Shown here one piece after another: positions 8,828 to 16,443 of a stretch of DNA of 64,000 nucleotides. This DNA is from CAG-390 sp003523225 (GTDB taxonomy: Bacteria > Bacillota > Clostridia > Oscillospirales > CAG-272), in assembly GCA_902461815.1 (NCBI GenBank), contig CABPZE010000008.1, positions 14,969-78,968 of the forward strand. The letters run 5' to 3'. Within the stretch, counting starts at the first letter, position 1; each line of letters begins with the position of its first letter. The notes below the pieces were generated by a model. It had not been told where the DNA came from and ran no database searches. It worked only from the letters and a program-made list of their open reading frames with translations. Made by a program: the position numbers and the translations under genes.

Positions 8828-10603
8828 TTATTCTACATCCTGCAAAGCGTCATAGCCTTCTTCGCCGGTTCTGACCTTTACAACATTTTCAACATTGTAA
8901 ACAAATATCTTGCCGTCGCCGATGTGTCCGGTGTAAAGCACCTTTTTGGCAGTCTCGATTACAGCGGAGACCGGCACCTTGCTTACAACGATATCGACCT
9001 GGATCTTCGGCAGAAGCGTCGCTTCAATGGCAACTCCGCGGTAGAACTCCGGTCTGCCCTTCTGCGCGCCGCAGCCCATGACGTGGGAAACCGTCATTCC
9101 GGTGATGCCTATCGACATCATGGCGGTCTTGAGAGCCTCAAGTCGGGATTCCTTGCAGATGATCTCGACCTTTGTCAGCTTTCTGCCGCCGGCAGGAGCT
9201 TCAAACGTGGGCATCGCCTTGACCTCCACCGCCTCCGCAACGGGTACGTCGCCGCTTACGGCAACGGGCAGCTCGTCGTCGGACGGAACGGTTTCCGGAG
9301 CGAATATCATTCCGCCGTATGCGCTCGGCAGACCGTGCTCGGTCGGGTCAAGACCGACTATCTCCTCCTCGCGGCTGACTCTCAGCCCGAATATCTTCTT
9401 TATGGCAAGGAAGGTAAGGGTGATCGTCACGGCAGTGAACGCCGCAGTTGCCAGCACACCAAGCAGCTGAGTACCGAGCAGCTTGAAGCCGCCGCCGTAG
9501 AACAGACCCTCGCCGACTATCTGGTTTGCACCGAAGCTTACACCGTCGCCGTAGCCTCTTGCAAAGGCAGGTGCGGTCTCGGTCGCAAACAGACCGACAG
9601 CGATCGTTCCCCAGATACCGTTCATGCAGTGTACAGCAACAGCGCCGACGGGGTCGTCAACATGCAGCTTGTAGTCCAGCAGCCATACTCCGAACACGAC
9701 CAGAAGTCCCGCAACAGCGCCTATCACGATCGAGCCGAGAGCGTCGACCACGTCGCAACCGGCAGTGATCGCAACAAGTCCCGCAAGGGAAGCGTTAAGA
9801 CACATTGAAACATCGGGCTTGCCGTACTTTATCCATGTAAAGATCATGCAGACCACCGTGGCAACGGCGGGAGCTATCGTTGTTGTCACAAATACCGAGC
9901 CAAGCTCCTCGACCGTGGTGGCAGCCGCACCGTTGAAGCCGTACCAGCCAAGCCAGAGAATGAACACACCAAGGCATCCGATTGTGATGTTGTGTCCCGG
10001 AATGGCGTTGACCTTGACCACCTTGCCGTCCTTTTTGGTGAATTTACCGATACGCGGACCGAGCATCGCCGCACCGATGAGAGCGCAGATGCCGCCGACC
10101 ATGTGAATGCAGTTGGAACCGGCAAAATCATGGAAGCCGAGGCTTGCAAGCCAGCCGCCGCCCCAGGTCCAGTGAGCCTCGATGGGGTATATGACCGCCG
10201 AGATCACAGCCGAGTAAACACAGTAGGAAAGGAATTTGGTTCTTTCCGCCATGGCGCCCGAAACGATGGTCGCGGTGGTGGCGCAAAACACAAGGTTGAA
10301 TACGAAGTTTGACCAGTCAAAGTTTGCGTAATCCGTGAAAATATCAAATCCCGGCTTGCCGATGATACCCACAAGATCCTCGCCGAGAAGCAGTCCGAAG
10401 CCTATGAGGATAAAGACCACGGTTCCGATGCAGAAATCCATCAGGTTCTTCATAAGGATGTTTCCGGCGTTTTTGGCGCGGGTAAAGCCCGTCTCGACCA
10501 TTGCAAATCCGGCTTGCATCCAGAACACCAGTGCAGCACCTATCAAAAACCAGACGCTGAAAACCTCTCCGTTAACAGCAGATAATACTTCTTCCAAGCT
10601 CAT
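8828..10603 (-). CDS. amt: Ammonium transporter with fused C-terminal P-II (GlnK-type) domain
   Basis: 591 residues; GGAGGT lies ahead of the ATG. Residues 1 to about 400 form an Amt channel: an N-terminal helix with FWMQAGFAMVETGFTRAKN, the DFAGSNCIHMVGG signature carrying the first pore His, and AVHCMNGIWGTIAVG carrying the second. A linker of about 75 residues rich in Pro, Val and Glu leads to a full P-II domain of about 110 residues (GITGMTVSHVMGCGAQKG, EFYRG, LLPK, TGHIGDGKIFV, RTGEEG). P-II proteins normally bind Amt trimers as separate GlnK subunits and sense ATP/ADP and 2-oxoglutarate; here the plug is covalently attached. The uridylylation Tyr (position 51 of E. coli GlnB) is replaced by Ile. 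It lies 39 bp after glnN and must share its promoter. Confidence 0.95.
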   Translation of the reverse strand: MSLEEVLSAVNGEVFSVWFLIGAALVFWMQAGFAMVETGFTRAKNAGNILMKNLMDFCIGTVVFILIGFGLLLGEDLVGIIGKPGFDIFTDYANFDWSNFVFNLVFCATTATIVSGAMAERTKFLSYCVYSAVISAVIYPIEAHWTWGGGWLASLGFHDFAGSNCIHMVGGICALIGAAMLGPRIGKFTKKDGKVVKVNAIPGHNITIGCLGVFILWLGWYGFNGAAATTVEELGSVFVTTTIAPAVATVVCMIFTWIKYGKPDVSMCLNASLAGLVAITAGCDVVDALGSIVIGAVAGLLVVFGVWLLDYKLHVDDPVGAVAVHCMNGIWGTIAVGLFATETAPAFARGYGDGVSFGANQIVGEGLFYGGGFKLLGTQLLGVLATAAFTAVTITLTFLAIKKIFGLRVSREEEIVGLDPTEHGLPSAYGGMIFAPETVPSDDELPVAVSGDVPVAEAVEVKAMPTFEAPAGGRKLTKVEIICKESRLEALKTAMMSIGITGMTVSHVMGCGAQKGRPEFYRGVAIEATLLPKIQVDIVVSKVPVSAVIETAKKVLYTGHIGDGKIFVYNVENVVKVRTGEEGYDALQDVE

Positions 10604-10642
10604 AATAATGAGACCTCCGAAAGTTAAGTGTAACTCGGCGCC

Positions 10643-12736
10643 TCAGCGAACGCCGAACAAAAGATCGCCGTAGGACGGGTACGGCCACGCCTCAGAGGAG
10701 GAAACGGTCTCCATTTCGTCCACCGAAATGCGCAGGGCGCGCATATCTTCAAGAACCGTTGTTTTATAAATGTCGGCAAGCTCTGCCATGTCGGTCACAG
10801 CCTTTGCGGCAAGCAGATCGTCCTCGAGCTTCTTGACGTTTCTGTATGTTTCGCCGATAAGTGCGCACAGGCTCTTTACCGTATCCTTTTCATATGATAC
10901 GTCCGCGTCCCCAAGCAGCGCGGTCTTTTCCGCGGCGGCGCGGGAGAGTCCGGAGGAATATGTGCTCATGGCGGGCAGAATGTCCTTGCGCACCATGTCA
11001 AGCATGGTCAGCGCCTCTATGTTGATGACCTTGCAGTAGTTTTCAAGCCGCACTTCGTGTCTTGCGCTCAGCTCGGCAAGGGTAAATACCTTGTGCGAGG
11101 TGAACAGCTTCACGTTCTTTTCGTCCATCATGTGCGCCAGCGCGTCGGGGGTGGACTTCAGATTGTAAAGTCCGCGTTTTTCCGCTTCCTTTACCCAGGA
11201 CTCGTCATAACCGTCGCCGTTGAAAATTATCCGCTTATGGGATGCAATGGTCTCCTTGATAAGGTCGTGCAGTGTGCGCTCGAAATCCGCGGTGTTCTCC
11301 AGCTTGTCGGCAAACTGGCAAAGCTCTTCCGCAACGACGGTGTTGAGCACCGTGTTGGCGCAGGAGATGGAAGCGGACGAACCGAGCATACGGAATTCAA
11401 ACTTGTTGCCGGTAAAGGCAAAGGGGCTGGTACGGTTGCGGTCGGTGGTGTCACGCGGGAATTTCGGCAGCGTGTGCACGCCGATGCGCATCAGATCCTT
11501 CTGCTTCGGGTCATACTTTTCGTCCTTTTCGATAGCCTCAAGGATCTCGGAAAGATCGCTGCCGAGGAACATCGAAACGATAGCGGGCGGCGCTTCGTTA
11601 GCGCCCAGACGGTGGTCGTTTCCGGCGGAGGCGACCGATATCCGGAGCAGATCCTGATATTCATCCACGCCCTTGATAACCGCGCAAAGGAAAAGCAGGA
11701 ACTGTGCGTTTTCGTAAGGCGTCTCGCCCGGCTCAAGCAGGTTCGCGCCGGTATCGGTGGAGATAGACCAGTTGTTGTGCTTTCCGCTTCCGTTTACCCC
11801 GGCAAAGGGCTTTTCGTGAAGCAGACAGACCAAGCCGTGCTTTTTGGCGACCTTCTGCATTATCTCCATCGTAAGCTGGTTGTGGTCGGCGGCAATGTTG
11901 GTGGTGGTGAAGATAGGAGCCATCTCATGCTGCGCGGGAGCGACCTCGTTGTGTTCGGTCTTTGCCAGAACACCCAGCTTCCAAAGCTCTTGGTTCAGAT
12001 CCTTCATGAACGCCGACACGCGGGGCTTTATCGCACCGAAGTAGTGGTCGTCCAGCTCCTGTCCCTTGGGGGCACGTGCGCCGAACAGCGTTCTGCCGGT
12101 GTAGATAAGGTCCTTGCGTTTGTCGTACATATCCTTGTCAACAAGGAAATATTCCTGCTCGGGACCTACCGTGGTCTTTACCGACTTGACGCTGTCGTTG
12201 CCGAACAGCTTCAGAACGCGCAGCGCCTGACGGTTGATAGCTTCCATCGAGCGAAGCAGCGCCGTTTTCTGGTCAAGCGCCTCGCCGCCGTAGGAGCAGA
12301 AGACGGTCGGAATGCAAAGCACTCCGTCCTTGATAAAGGCATAGGAGGTTGCGTCCCACGCGGTGTAGCCTCTCGCCTCAAAGGTGGCGCGAAGTCCGCC
12401 GGAGGGGAAGGAGGAAGCGTCAGGCTCGCCCTGGATAAGCTCCTTGCCGGAAAATTCCATAATGACCTTTCCGCCGGCTTTGGGTGAAATAAAGCTGTCG
12501 TGCTTTTCGGCGGTAATGCCCGTCATGGGTTGGAACCAATGGGTAAAATGTGTAGCGCCTTTTTCGATCGCCCAATCCTTCATGGCGTTTGCAACCACGG
12601 TTGCGACCGAAAGGTCAAGGTGCTTGCCGCTTTTCATGGTGTTCTGCAGTGCGCGGTAGGTCTCCTTGGGCAGCCGCGCCTCCATCGTTCTGTCGTCAAA
12701 AACCATGGATCCGAAAATTTCAGTTACTTCTGACAT
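10643..12736 (-). CDS. glnN: Glutamine synthetase type III
   Basis: 697 residues from MSEVTEIFGSMVFDDRTM; an AAAGGAG ribosome site supports this start. The protein is far longer than GlnA and carries GSIII signatures: CSYGGEALDQKTALLRSM, TVGPEQEYFLVD, HEKPFAGVNGSGKHNNWS and APAQHEMAPIF. It makes glutamine from glutamate, ammonia and ATP in the cytoplasm. It is the first gene of the operon with amt and glutamate synthase, so ammonia uptake and the whole GS-GOGAT cycle are expressed together. Its 5' leader contains ANTAR-like hairpins and terminators. Confidence in function is high. Confidence 0.96.
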   Translation of the reverse strand: MSEVTEIFGSMVFDDRTMEARLPKETYRALQNTMKSGKHLDLSVATVVANAMKDWAIEKGATHFTHWFQPMTGITAEKHDSFISPKAGGKVIMEFSGKELIQGEPDASSFPSGGLRATFEARGYTAWDATSYAFIKDGVLCIPTVFCSYGGEALDQKTALLRSMEAINRQALRVLKLFGNDSVKSVKTTVGPEQEYFLVDKDMYDKRKDLIYTGRTLFGARAPKGQELDDHYFGAIKPRVSAFMKDLNQELWKLGVLAKTEHNEVAPAQHEMAPIFTTTNIAADHNQLTMEIMQKVAKKHGLVCLLHEKPFAGVNGSGKHNNWSISTDTGANLLEPGETPYENAQFLLFLCAVIKGVDEYQDLLRISVASAGNDHRLGANEAPPAIVSMFLGSDLSEILEAIEKDEKYDPKQKDLMRIGVHTLPKFPRDTTDRNRTSPFAFTGNKFEFRMLGSSASISCANTVLNTVVAEELCQFADKLENTADFERTLHDLIKETIASHKRIIFNGDGYDESWVKEAEKRGLYNLKSTPDALAHMMDEKNVKLFTSHKVFTLAELSARHEVRLENYCKVINIEALTMLDMVRKDILPAMSTYSSGLSRAAAEKTALLGDADVSYEKDTVKSLCALIGETYRNVKKLEDDLLAAKAVTDMAELADIYKTTVLEDMRALRISVDEMETVSSSEAWPYPSYGDLLFGVR

Positions 12737-12769
12737 TGTTTTTTCTCCTTTTGCTATAAAATAAAAACA

Positions 12770-12829
12770 GCGGCAAGGGTTCCGAAGAACGGCAGTATCG
12801 GTTTGCTGCCCTGACGACGCCCTTGTCGC
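12770..12829 (-). promoter_or_regulatory. Second ANTAR-type hexaloop hairpin with competing terminator in the glnN leader
   Basis: In the transcript, GCGAC-AAGGGC-GTCGT (12829-12814) forms a 5-bp stem with a hexaloop that has A at position 1 and G at position 4, the pattern bound by ANTAR proteins. The first bases, GCGACAAGGG, can instead pair with CCCTTGCCGC at 12779-12770 (nine pairs, one mismatch). The U-rich tract TGTTTTTATTTT follows. The two folds exclude each other. Confidence 0.55.
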
Positions 12830-12841
12830 AGATATTCCACT

Positions 12842-12891
12842 AAAACAAAAAGCCACAGACAAATTCCCTTTGTCTGCGGCGTCCTTGTCGC
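12842..12891 (-). promoter_or_regulatory. ANTAR-type hairpin overlapping an intrinsic terminator (attenuator) in the glnN leader
   Basis: The transcript reads GCGAC-AAGGAC-GCCGC (12891-12876), a hexaloop hairpin with loop A1 and G4 and one A-C mismatch in the stem. Its 3' arm GCCGC is also the start of the 5' arm of a 12-bp terminator stem (12880-12852, loop GGGAA) followed by TTTTTGTTTT. Forming the hexaloop hairpin therefore breaks the terminator, as in EutV/NasR-type antitermination. Confidence 0.65.
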
Positions 12892-12903
12892 TTTACGTGA
12901 CGT

Positions 12904-12932
12904 ATTATAGCACAAAGAAACTCGTCTGTCAA
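12904..12932 (-). promoter_or_regulatory. Consensus sigma-A promoter of the glnN-amt-gltB-gltD operon
   Basis: On the minus strand TTGACA (12932-12927) and TATAAT (12909-12904) are exactly 17 bp apart, a full consensus. Transcription should start near 12897 and give an untranslated leader of about 160 nt. Such a strong promoter fits control after initiation. Confidence 0.9.
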
Positions 12933-13225
12933 TAGCTTTTTGCAAAAAAGTGAGCTAAAACTTGCAAAAATTTTTCCGCAGACCGCATTTTTTCGCCCGC
13001 AAGGGCATCTTTTTGCTAATAACGACAAATTTCCCGTCACATTTTGGGGATCCTCGCAGTGAGAATGAATGCCTCTGCGATAAAAATTTCAATTCCCGAC
13101 CGTATTTCAGATGTTGTAGGGCGGGCTTGACTCCCGCCGTTTCGTTATCCGGAATCAAAATGTCATGATGCGGTGCGGAGCGGACGAGCTGTTCTGGTAA
13201 ATAATCAACATGAAAAAGGCAGGGA

Positions 13226-13273
13226 GTAGGGGCTGCCATTGGCAGTCCGCGGACGAGCGATGCTCGCCCCTAC
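13226..13273. repeat. 48-bp perfect four-way-junction repeat
   Basis: GTAGGGGC (13226-13233) pairs with GCCCCTAC (13266-13273). Inside are three arms with no unpaired bases between them: TGCC-ATT-GGCA, GTCC-GC-GGAC and GAGC-GAT-GCTC. It lies in the 12.96-13.45 kb gap between the two glutamine synthetase genes. Two smaller inverted repeats occur nearby, at about 13118-13140 and 13392-13407. It resembles the short GTAGGGGC-type interspersed repeats I recall from clostridial intergenic DNA. Confidence 0.7.
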
Positions 13274-13450
13274 CTGAATCCATTCTTCATCTGATACAAG
13301 TGAAGATATCATTAGACTTCAGTTGGGAAAACTGCACTTAAGCATTTGCGGTGCGGAGTTATAGCGCAATTGCATTTTATTTATCTGACATTCCCGTAGG
13401 GCGGGAAATATTATTCAAAGCCGGCGGCAGGTTTTCTTCCGGGGTGGGAC

Positions 13451-13479
13451 TTGACAAGTCACGCCGTATATCGTATAAT
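13451..13479 (+). promoter_or_regulatory. Consensus sigma-A promoter of glnA
   Basis: TTGACA (13451-13456) and TATAAT (13474-13479) are separated by 17 bp. The start codon is about 75 bp downstream. I see no clear ANTAR hexaloop pair in this leader. Confidence 0.88.
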
Positions 13480-13557
13480 TTCGGTGTAAAATGAGGATGC
13501 CGCCGACGGGAGGCTTTGTCAGCGAAATTCTTTTCTTTTTTCAAAAGGGGATCACAC

Positions 13558-14754
13558 ATGGTATACACCAAAGAGGAAGTATTTGATTTTATCAAAGAGG
13601 AAGACGTCAGCTTTATCAGGCTTGCCTTCTGCGACATAAACGGCAGACAGAAGAACATCTCCATCATGCCGGCTGAGCTTGACCGCGCGTTTGAGGAGGG
13701 AATTGCCTTTGACGCATCGGCAATCTGCGGCTTCGGCGATGAACAGAACTCGGATCTGTTGCTGTTTCCTGATCCCTCTACCCTGAATATACTGCCCTGG
13801 CGCCCCTCGCACGGCAAGGTCGTGCGTATGTTCTGCGACATAAAGCGACCGGACGGCACTCCGTTTGAAAAGGATTCACGCACCATCCTGCGCCGCGCCG
13901 TGGAAACAGCCCGCAAAAAAGGGGTAAAGGTACGGTTCGGCTCGGAATATGAATTTTATCTTTTCATGACCGACGGAAACGGTGAACCGACAAAAATCCC
14001 CCTCGACCGCGCCGGATATATGGACGTTGCCCCCGAGGACAAGGGCGAAAACGTCCGGCGTGAGATCTGCCTGACGCTTACCGACATGGGAATTCAGCCC
14101 GAAGGCTCGCACCACGAGCAGGGTCCCGGTCAGAATGAAATAGATTTCCGTTACAGCGACGCAATGACGGCTGCCGACAACGCAATGAACTTTATTTCGG
14201 TAGTCAAGGCAGCCGCCCAGCACAACGGTCTTTATGCGGACTTCTCCCCCAAGCCGCTTGAGGGTGAAAGCGGAAACGGACTTCATATAAATATCTCGCT
14301 TGAAAGCGACGGAGGCATCGACCGCACCCCCGCGTTTATGGCGGGCATCATGGCGCATATACGCGAGCTCACCGCGTTTCTCAACCCCACCGAGGACTCA
14401 TATAAACGGCTTGGCGAAAAGAAAGCGCCGGGATATATCACATGGTCGCCCCAAAACCGATCTCAGCTTATCCGCATACCCGCCGCAAAGGGCAAATACC
14501 GCCGCATCGAGCTTCGCTCGCCCGACCCTATGGCAAATCCGTACATTGCCTATGCCCTCCTGATATACGCGGGTCTTGACGGGATCGAAAAGGGCATGAC
14601 CCCGCCCCCCGCAACAGATGTTAACCTATATACCGCCGACCGCAGCGTGACGGACGGTCTTGAAAAGCTTCCCGGAAGCCTTGCCGAGGCGCGCGCGGAG
14701 GCCCGGAACAGCGAACTGGTAAAAAAGATACTCCCAGACGTTTTCGGCGAGTGA
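13558..14754 (+). CDS. glnA: Glutamine synthetase type I (short form)
   Basis: 398 residues from MVYTKEEVFDFIKEEDVSFI, with AGGGGA about 8 nt upstream; an in-frame start 14 codons earlier has no ribosome site. GSI motifs are present: RLAFCDINGRQKN, GSEYEFYLF, EQGPGQNEIDFRYSDA, GNGLHINISL and NRSQLIRIPA. It is about 40 residues shorter than typical GlnA. I did not find the adenylylation loop of enteric enzymes. It makes glutamine from glutamate and ammonia and would duplicate GlnN, or replace it under other conditions. The ANTAR regulator gene follows after 13 bp. Confidence 0.93.
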   Translation: MVYTKEEVFDFIKEEDVSFIRLAFCDINGRQKNISIMPAELDRAFEEGIAFDASAICGFGDEQNSDLLLFPDPSTLNILPWRPSHGKVVRMFCDIKRPDGTPFEKDSRTILRRAVETARKKGVKVRFGSEYEFYLFMTDGNGEPTKIPLDRAGYMDVAPEDKGENVRREICLTLTDMGIQPEGSHHEQGPGQNEIDFRYSDAMTAADNAMNFISVVKAAAQHNGLYADFSPKPLEGESGNGLHINISLESDGGIDRTPAFMAGIMAHIRELTAFLNPTEDSYKRLGEKKAPGYITWSPQNRSQLIRIPAAKGKYRRIELRSPDPMANPYIAYALLIYAGLDGIEKGMTPPPATDVNLYTADRSVTDGLEKLPGSLAEARAEARNSELVKKILPDVFGE

Positions 14755-14767
14755 GGGGTAGACCGCA

Positions 14768-15352
14768 ATGACAGCATCCAAACCGGTACACCGCGTATTG
14801 GTCGTCTCCGACACAAGGCAGGCATATGAATATATCGCCGGGCTTCTGCCGCCGAAGGAATTTGACCCGATCTCCTATGCGTCAACGGTGGGGGAGGCGA
14901 AGCGGCTTCTGCTTGATGCCGATTATGATATTCTGGTAATAAACACCCCACTTTCTGATGAATTCGGCGTGGATTTCGCACTGGATGCCTCAGAAAGAGG
15001 CAGCTGCATTCTGCTCCTCTGCAAAAACGACGTGTATGAGCAGATAGCATATAAGGTGGAGGACAGCGGAGTACTCACGCTGCCGCGTCCCGCGTCAAGG
15101 CAGATGCTCTATACCGCGCTGCGGCTGCTTTGCGCGGTATCCGCAAAATATGCAAAGCTCGAAATGAAGAACAAAACGCTTCAGGAAAAGATGGCGGATA
15201 TCCGTGTGGTCAACCGCGCAAAATGGCTTCTTATCGAGCATCTCGGCATGAGCGAGCATGACGCGCATTATTATATCGAAAAACAGGCGATGGATACCCG
15301 GCTCTCCCGCCGCGAGGTGTCCGAGCAGATAATACGCACCTACGATACATAA
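14768..15352 (+). CDS. Response-regulator-like protein with ANTAR RNA-binding domain
   Basis: 194 residues with a GAGGGG ribosome site. Residues 1 to about 120 are receiver-like (VLVVSDTRQAYEYIAGLL, DYDILVINTPL), but the phospho-acceptor Asp region is replaced by VINTPL, so it may be a pseudo-receiver. A short coiled segment (KLEMKNKTLQEKMADI) leads to an ANTAR domain of about 55 residues: NRAKWLLIEHLGMSEHDAHY, then RLSRREVSEQII. ANTAR proteins bind paired hexaloop hairpins in leader RNA and prevent termination. Its place behind glnA, and the hexaloop hairpins in the divergent glnN leader, make nitrogen control the likely job. I expect sensing through a partner kinase or nucleotide sensor not in this window. 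Confidence 0.88.
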   Translation: MTASKPVHRVLVVSDTRQAYEYIAGLLPPKEFDPISYASTVGEAKRLLLDADYDILVINTPLSDEFGVDFALDASERGSCILLLCKNDVYEQIAYKVEDSGVLTLPRPASRQMLYTALRLLCAVSAKYAKLEMKNKTLQEKMADIRVVNRAKWLLIEHLGMSEHDAHYYIEKQAMDTRLSRREVSEQIIRTYDT

Positions 15353-15358
15353 GATGAC

Positions 15359-15398
15359 GTCCGGCAAAGCAAAAACGCGCTTCTGCCGGACGCGCTTT
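15359..15398 (+). terminator. Probable terminator of the glnA-ANTAR pair
   Basis: GTCCGGCA (15359-15366) pairs with TGCCGGAC (15384-15391), followed by GCGCTTTGTGTTATTTC. The U-tract is imperfect, so efficiency is uncertain. Confidence 0.5.
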
Positions 15399-15578
15399 GT
15401 GTTATTTCAAGACACACCCGCATGGATACGCACAATTGCCACGCCGTCGCGCCTTCGCCGGAACCCTGCTGAGCGGAATAATTTAATGAGGGAAGCTGAT
15501 GTCACACGCCGCGATCCCGCTCTCCGGCGATTTTGAAAAGTTTTTTGAGGAATAAAACAGTTTTTTTCGGAAATAGTA

Positions 15579-15607
15579 TTGACAACAGCACCTTATTTTG
15601 ATATAAT
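15579..15607 (+). promoter_or_regulatory. Consensus promoter of tRNA-Gln
   Basis: TTGACA (15579-15584), 17-bp spacer, TATAAT (15602-15607). The tRNA begins 30 bp downstream. Confidence 0.9.
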
Positions 15608-15636
15608 GTGTTTCGCACAAAATCAAATATCAATTT

Positions 15637-15712
15637 AGCGGTATCGCCAAGCGGTAAGGCAACGGACTCTGACTCCGTCATTACCTAGGTTCGAATCCTA
15701 GTACCGCTGCCA
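15637..15712 (+). tRNA. tRNA-Gln (anticodon CTG)
   Basis: The cloverleaf can be drawn by hand: acceptor AGCGGTA/TACCGCT, D-arm GCC/GGC, anticodon stem ACGGA/TCCGT with loop CTCTGAC (anticodon CTG, reads CAG), and T-stem CTAGG/CCTAG with loop TTCGAAT. CCA is encoded. Its 3' end is duplicated at 17236-17263, which marks it as a likely integration target. Confidence 0.95.
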
Positions 15713-15716
15713 AAAA

Positions 15717-15743
15717 ATCCAAGCCAATCGGCTTGGATTTTTT
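15717..15743 (+). terminator. Terminator of tRNA-Gln
   Basis: AATCCAAGCC-AATC-GGCTTGGATT is a 10-bp stem with a 4-nt loop followed by TTTT. Confidence 0.88.
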
Positions 15744-15748
15744 CATTT

Positions 15749-15921
15749 GTGCCGTAAGGCACAACATCATTTGACCGAAGGTCAACATCATTTCGAGCGA
15801 AGCGAGAACATCATTATTCATTTTCGGCACAAATGAACGAGGTTGAGGCTTTGCCTCAAATGATGTTGCAACAAGTTGCAAATGATGTGATGCTTCGCAT
15901 CAATGATGTTGCGCTTCGCGC
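15749..15921. repeat. Array of short hairpins with AACATCAT/ATGATGTT linkers
   Basis: At least six small hairpins of different sequence follow one another: GTGCC-GTAA-GGCAC, GACC-GAA-GGTC, TTGAGGC-TTT-GCCTCAA, GCAAC-AA-GTTGC, GATGC-TTC-GCATC and GCGC-TTC-GCGC; one further unit (about 15794-15806) is degenerate. The linkers are constant: AACATCATT on the left half and AATGATGTT on the right half, so the array is itself an inverted repeat around about 15820. It lies directly upstream of the S23-like gene. I read it as the cis part of a small mobile or phase-variable cassette; the family is not known to me by name. Confidence 0.75.
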
Positions 15922-16014
15922 AAACGAAGTTGTATCTGTTTGTTTGGATTGCTGATTTATAGTTGATTTTTAAGCGAAAGTATGATATGATTAGCTTAAA
16001 AAGGTGGTGTGGTT

Positions 16015-16371
16015 ATGAAAGAGGATAAGCTCGGGGATCTGTCTATGGAATTATCAGTAGAGGTTTTGAAATTGACAAAAGAATTGCGTTCAAAGCACGA
16101 AACCGTTATCTCAAATCAAATCGGCAGAAGTGCGACAAGTATTTGCGCAAATATTGCCGAGAGTAAATATGCTCATAGCCGTGCCGATTTTATTGCAAAG
16201 CTTGAAATTGCACTCAAAGAAACAAACGAAACGGGCAAATGGCTTGAAATGCTTTGGAGAAGCGAATATATAGATGAAGCAAGGCATAAAGCACTTGATA
16301 AAACCTGCTCAACGATAAGATTTTTGCTTGTTCGATCTATTCAAACGGCAAAGCAAAATGCAAACAAATAA
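16015..16371 (+). CDS. Four-helix-bundle protein, S23/23S rRNA intervening-sequence type
   Basis: 118 residues from MKEDKLGDLSMELSVEVLKL; AAGGTGG lies 7 nt before this ATG (a GTG two codons upstream is too close to the site). The protein is all-helical with family-typical stretches: VISNQIGRSATSICANIAES, RADFIAKLEIALKETNETG and WLEML. Members are found as intervening-sequence ORFs in 23S rRNA and, as Avd, in diversity-generating retroelements; I see no reverse transcriptase here. Codon use is AT-rich, unlike the nitrogen genes. It probably travels with the hairpin array upstream. Confidence 0.85.
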   Translation: MKEDKLGDLSMELSVEVLKLTKELRSKHETVISNQIGRSATSICANIAESKYAHSRADFIAKLEIALKETNETGKWLEMLWRSEYIDEARHKALDKTCSTIRFLLVRSIQTAKQNANK

Positions 16372-16387
16372 TTTTCAAAAACTTTTC

Positions 16388-16415
16388 TTGCATTTCCGTT
16401 CCTTTTCGGTATAAT
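16388..16415 (+). promoter_or_regulatory. Promoter of the small broken gene
   Basis: TTGCAT (16388-16393), 16-bp spacer, TATAAT (16410-16415). A strong AAGGAG site and ATG follow. Confidence 0.65.
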
Positions 16416-16443
16416 GTGTTTACCACCCGAAAGGAGAACGAAA

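Noticed and set aside
8648..9808. Plus-strand frame of 386 codons opposite amt
   Set aside because: Shadow of amt with biased composition (His, Arg, Ser runs) and no motif.
11057..12487. Open frame of 476 codons on the plus strand across glnN
   Set aside because: It is the complement of the clear type III glutamine synthetase, lacks any family motif and has no ribosome site. Long antisense frames are common in this GC-rich DNA.
15749..15921. Possible CRISPR array
   Set aside because: The constant part is only ~9 bp, the variable parts are self-complementary hairpins, spacing is irregular and orientation flips in the middle. No cas genes.
16015..16371. Avd-type accessory protein of a diversity-generating retroelement
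   Set aside because: No reverse transcriptase, template repeat or variable repeat is visible; the fold alone is shared.
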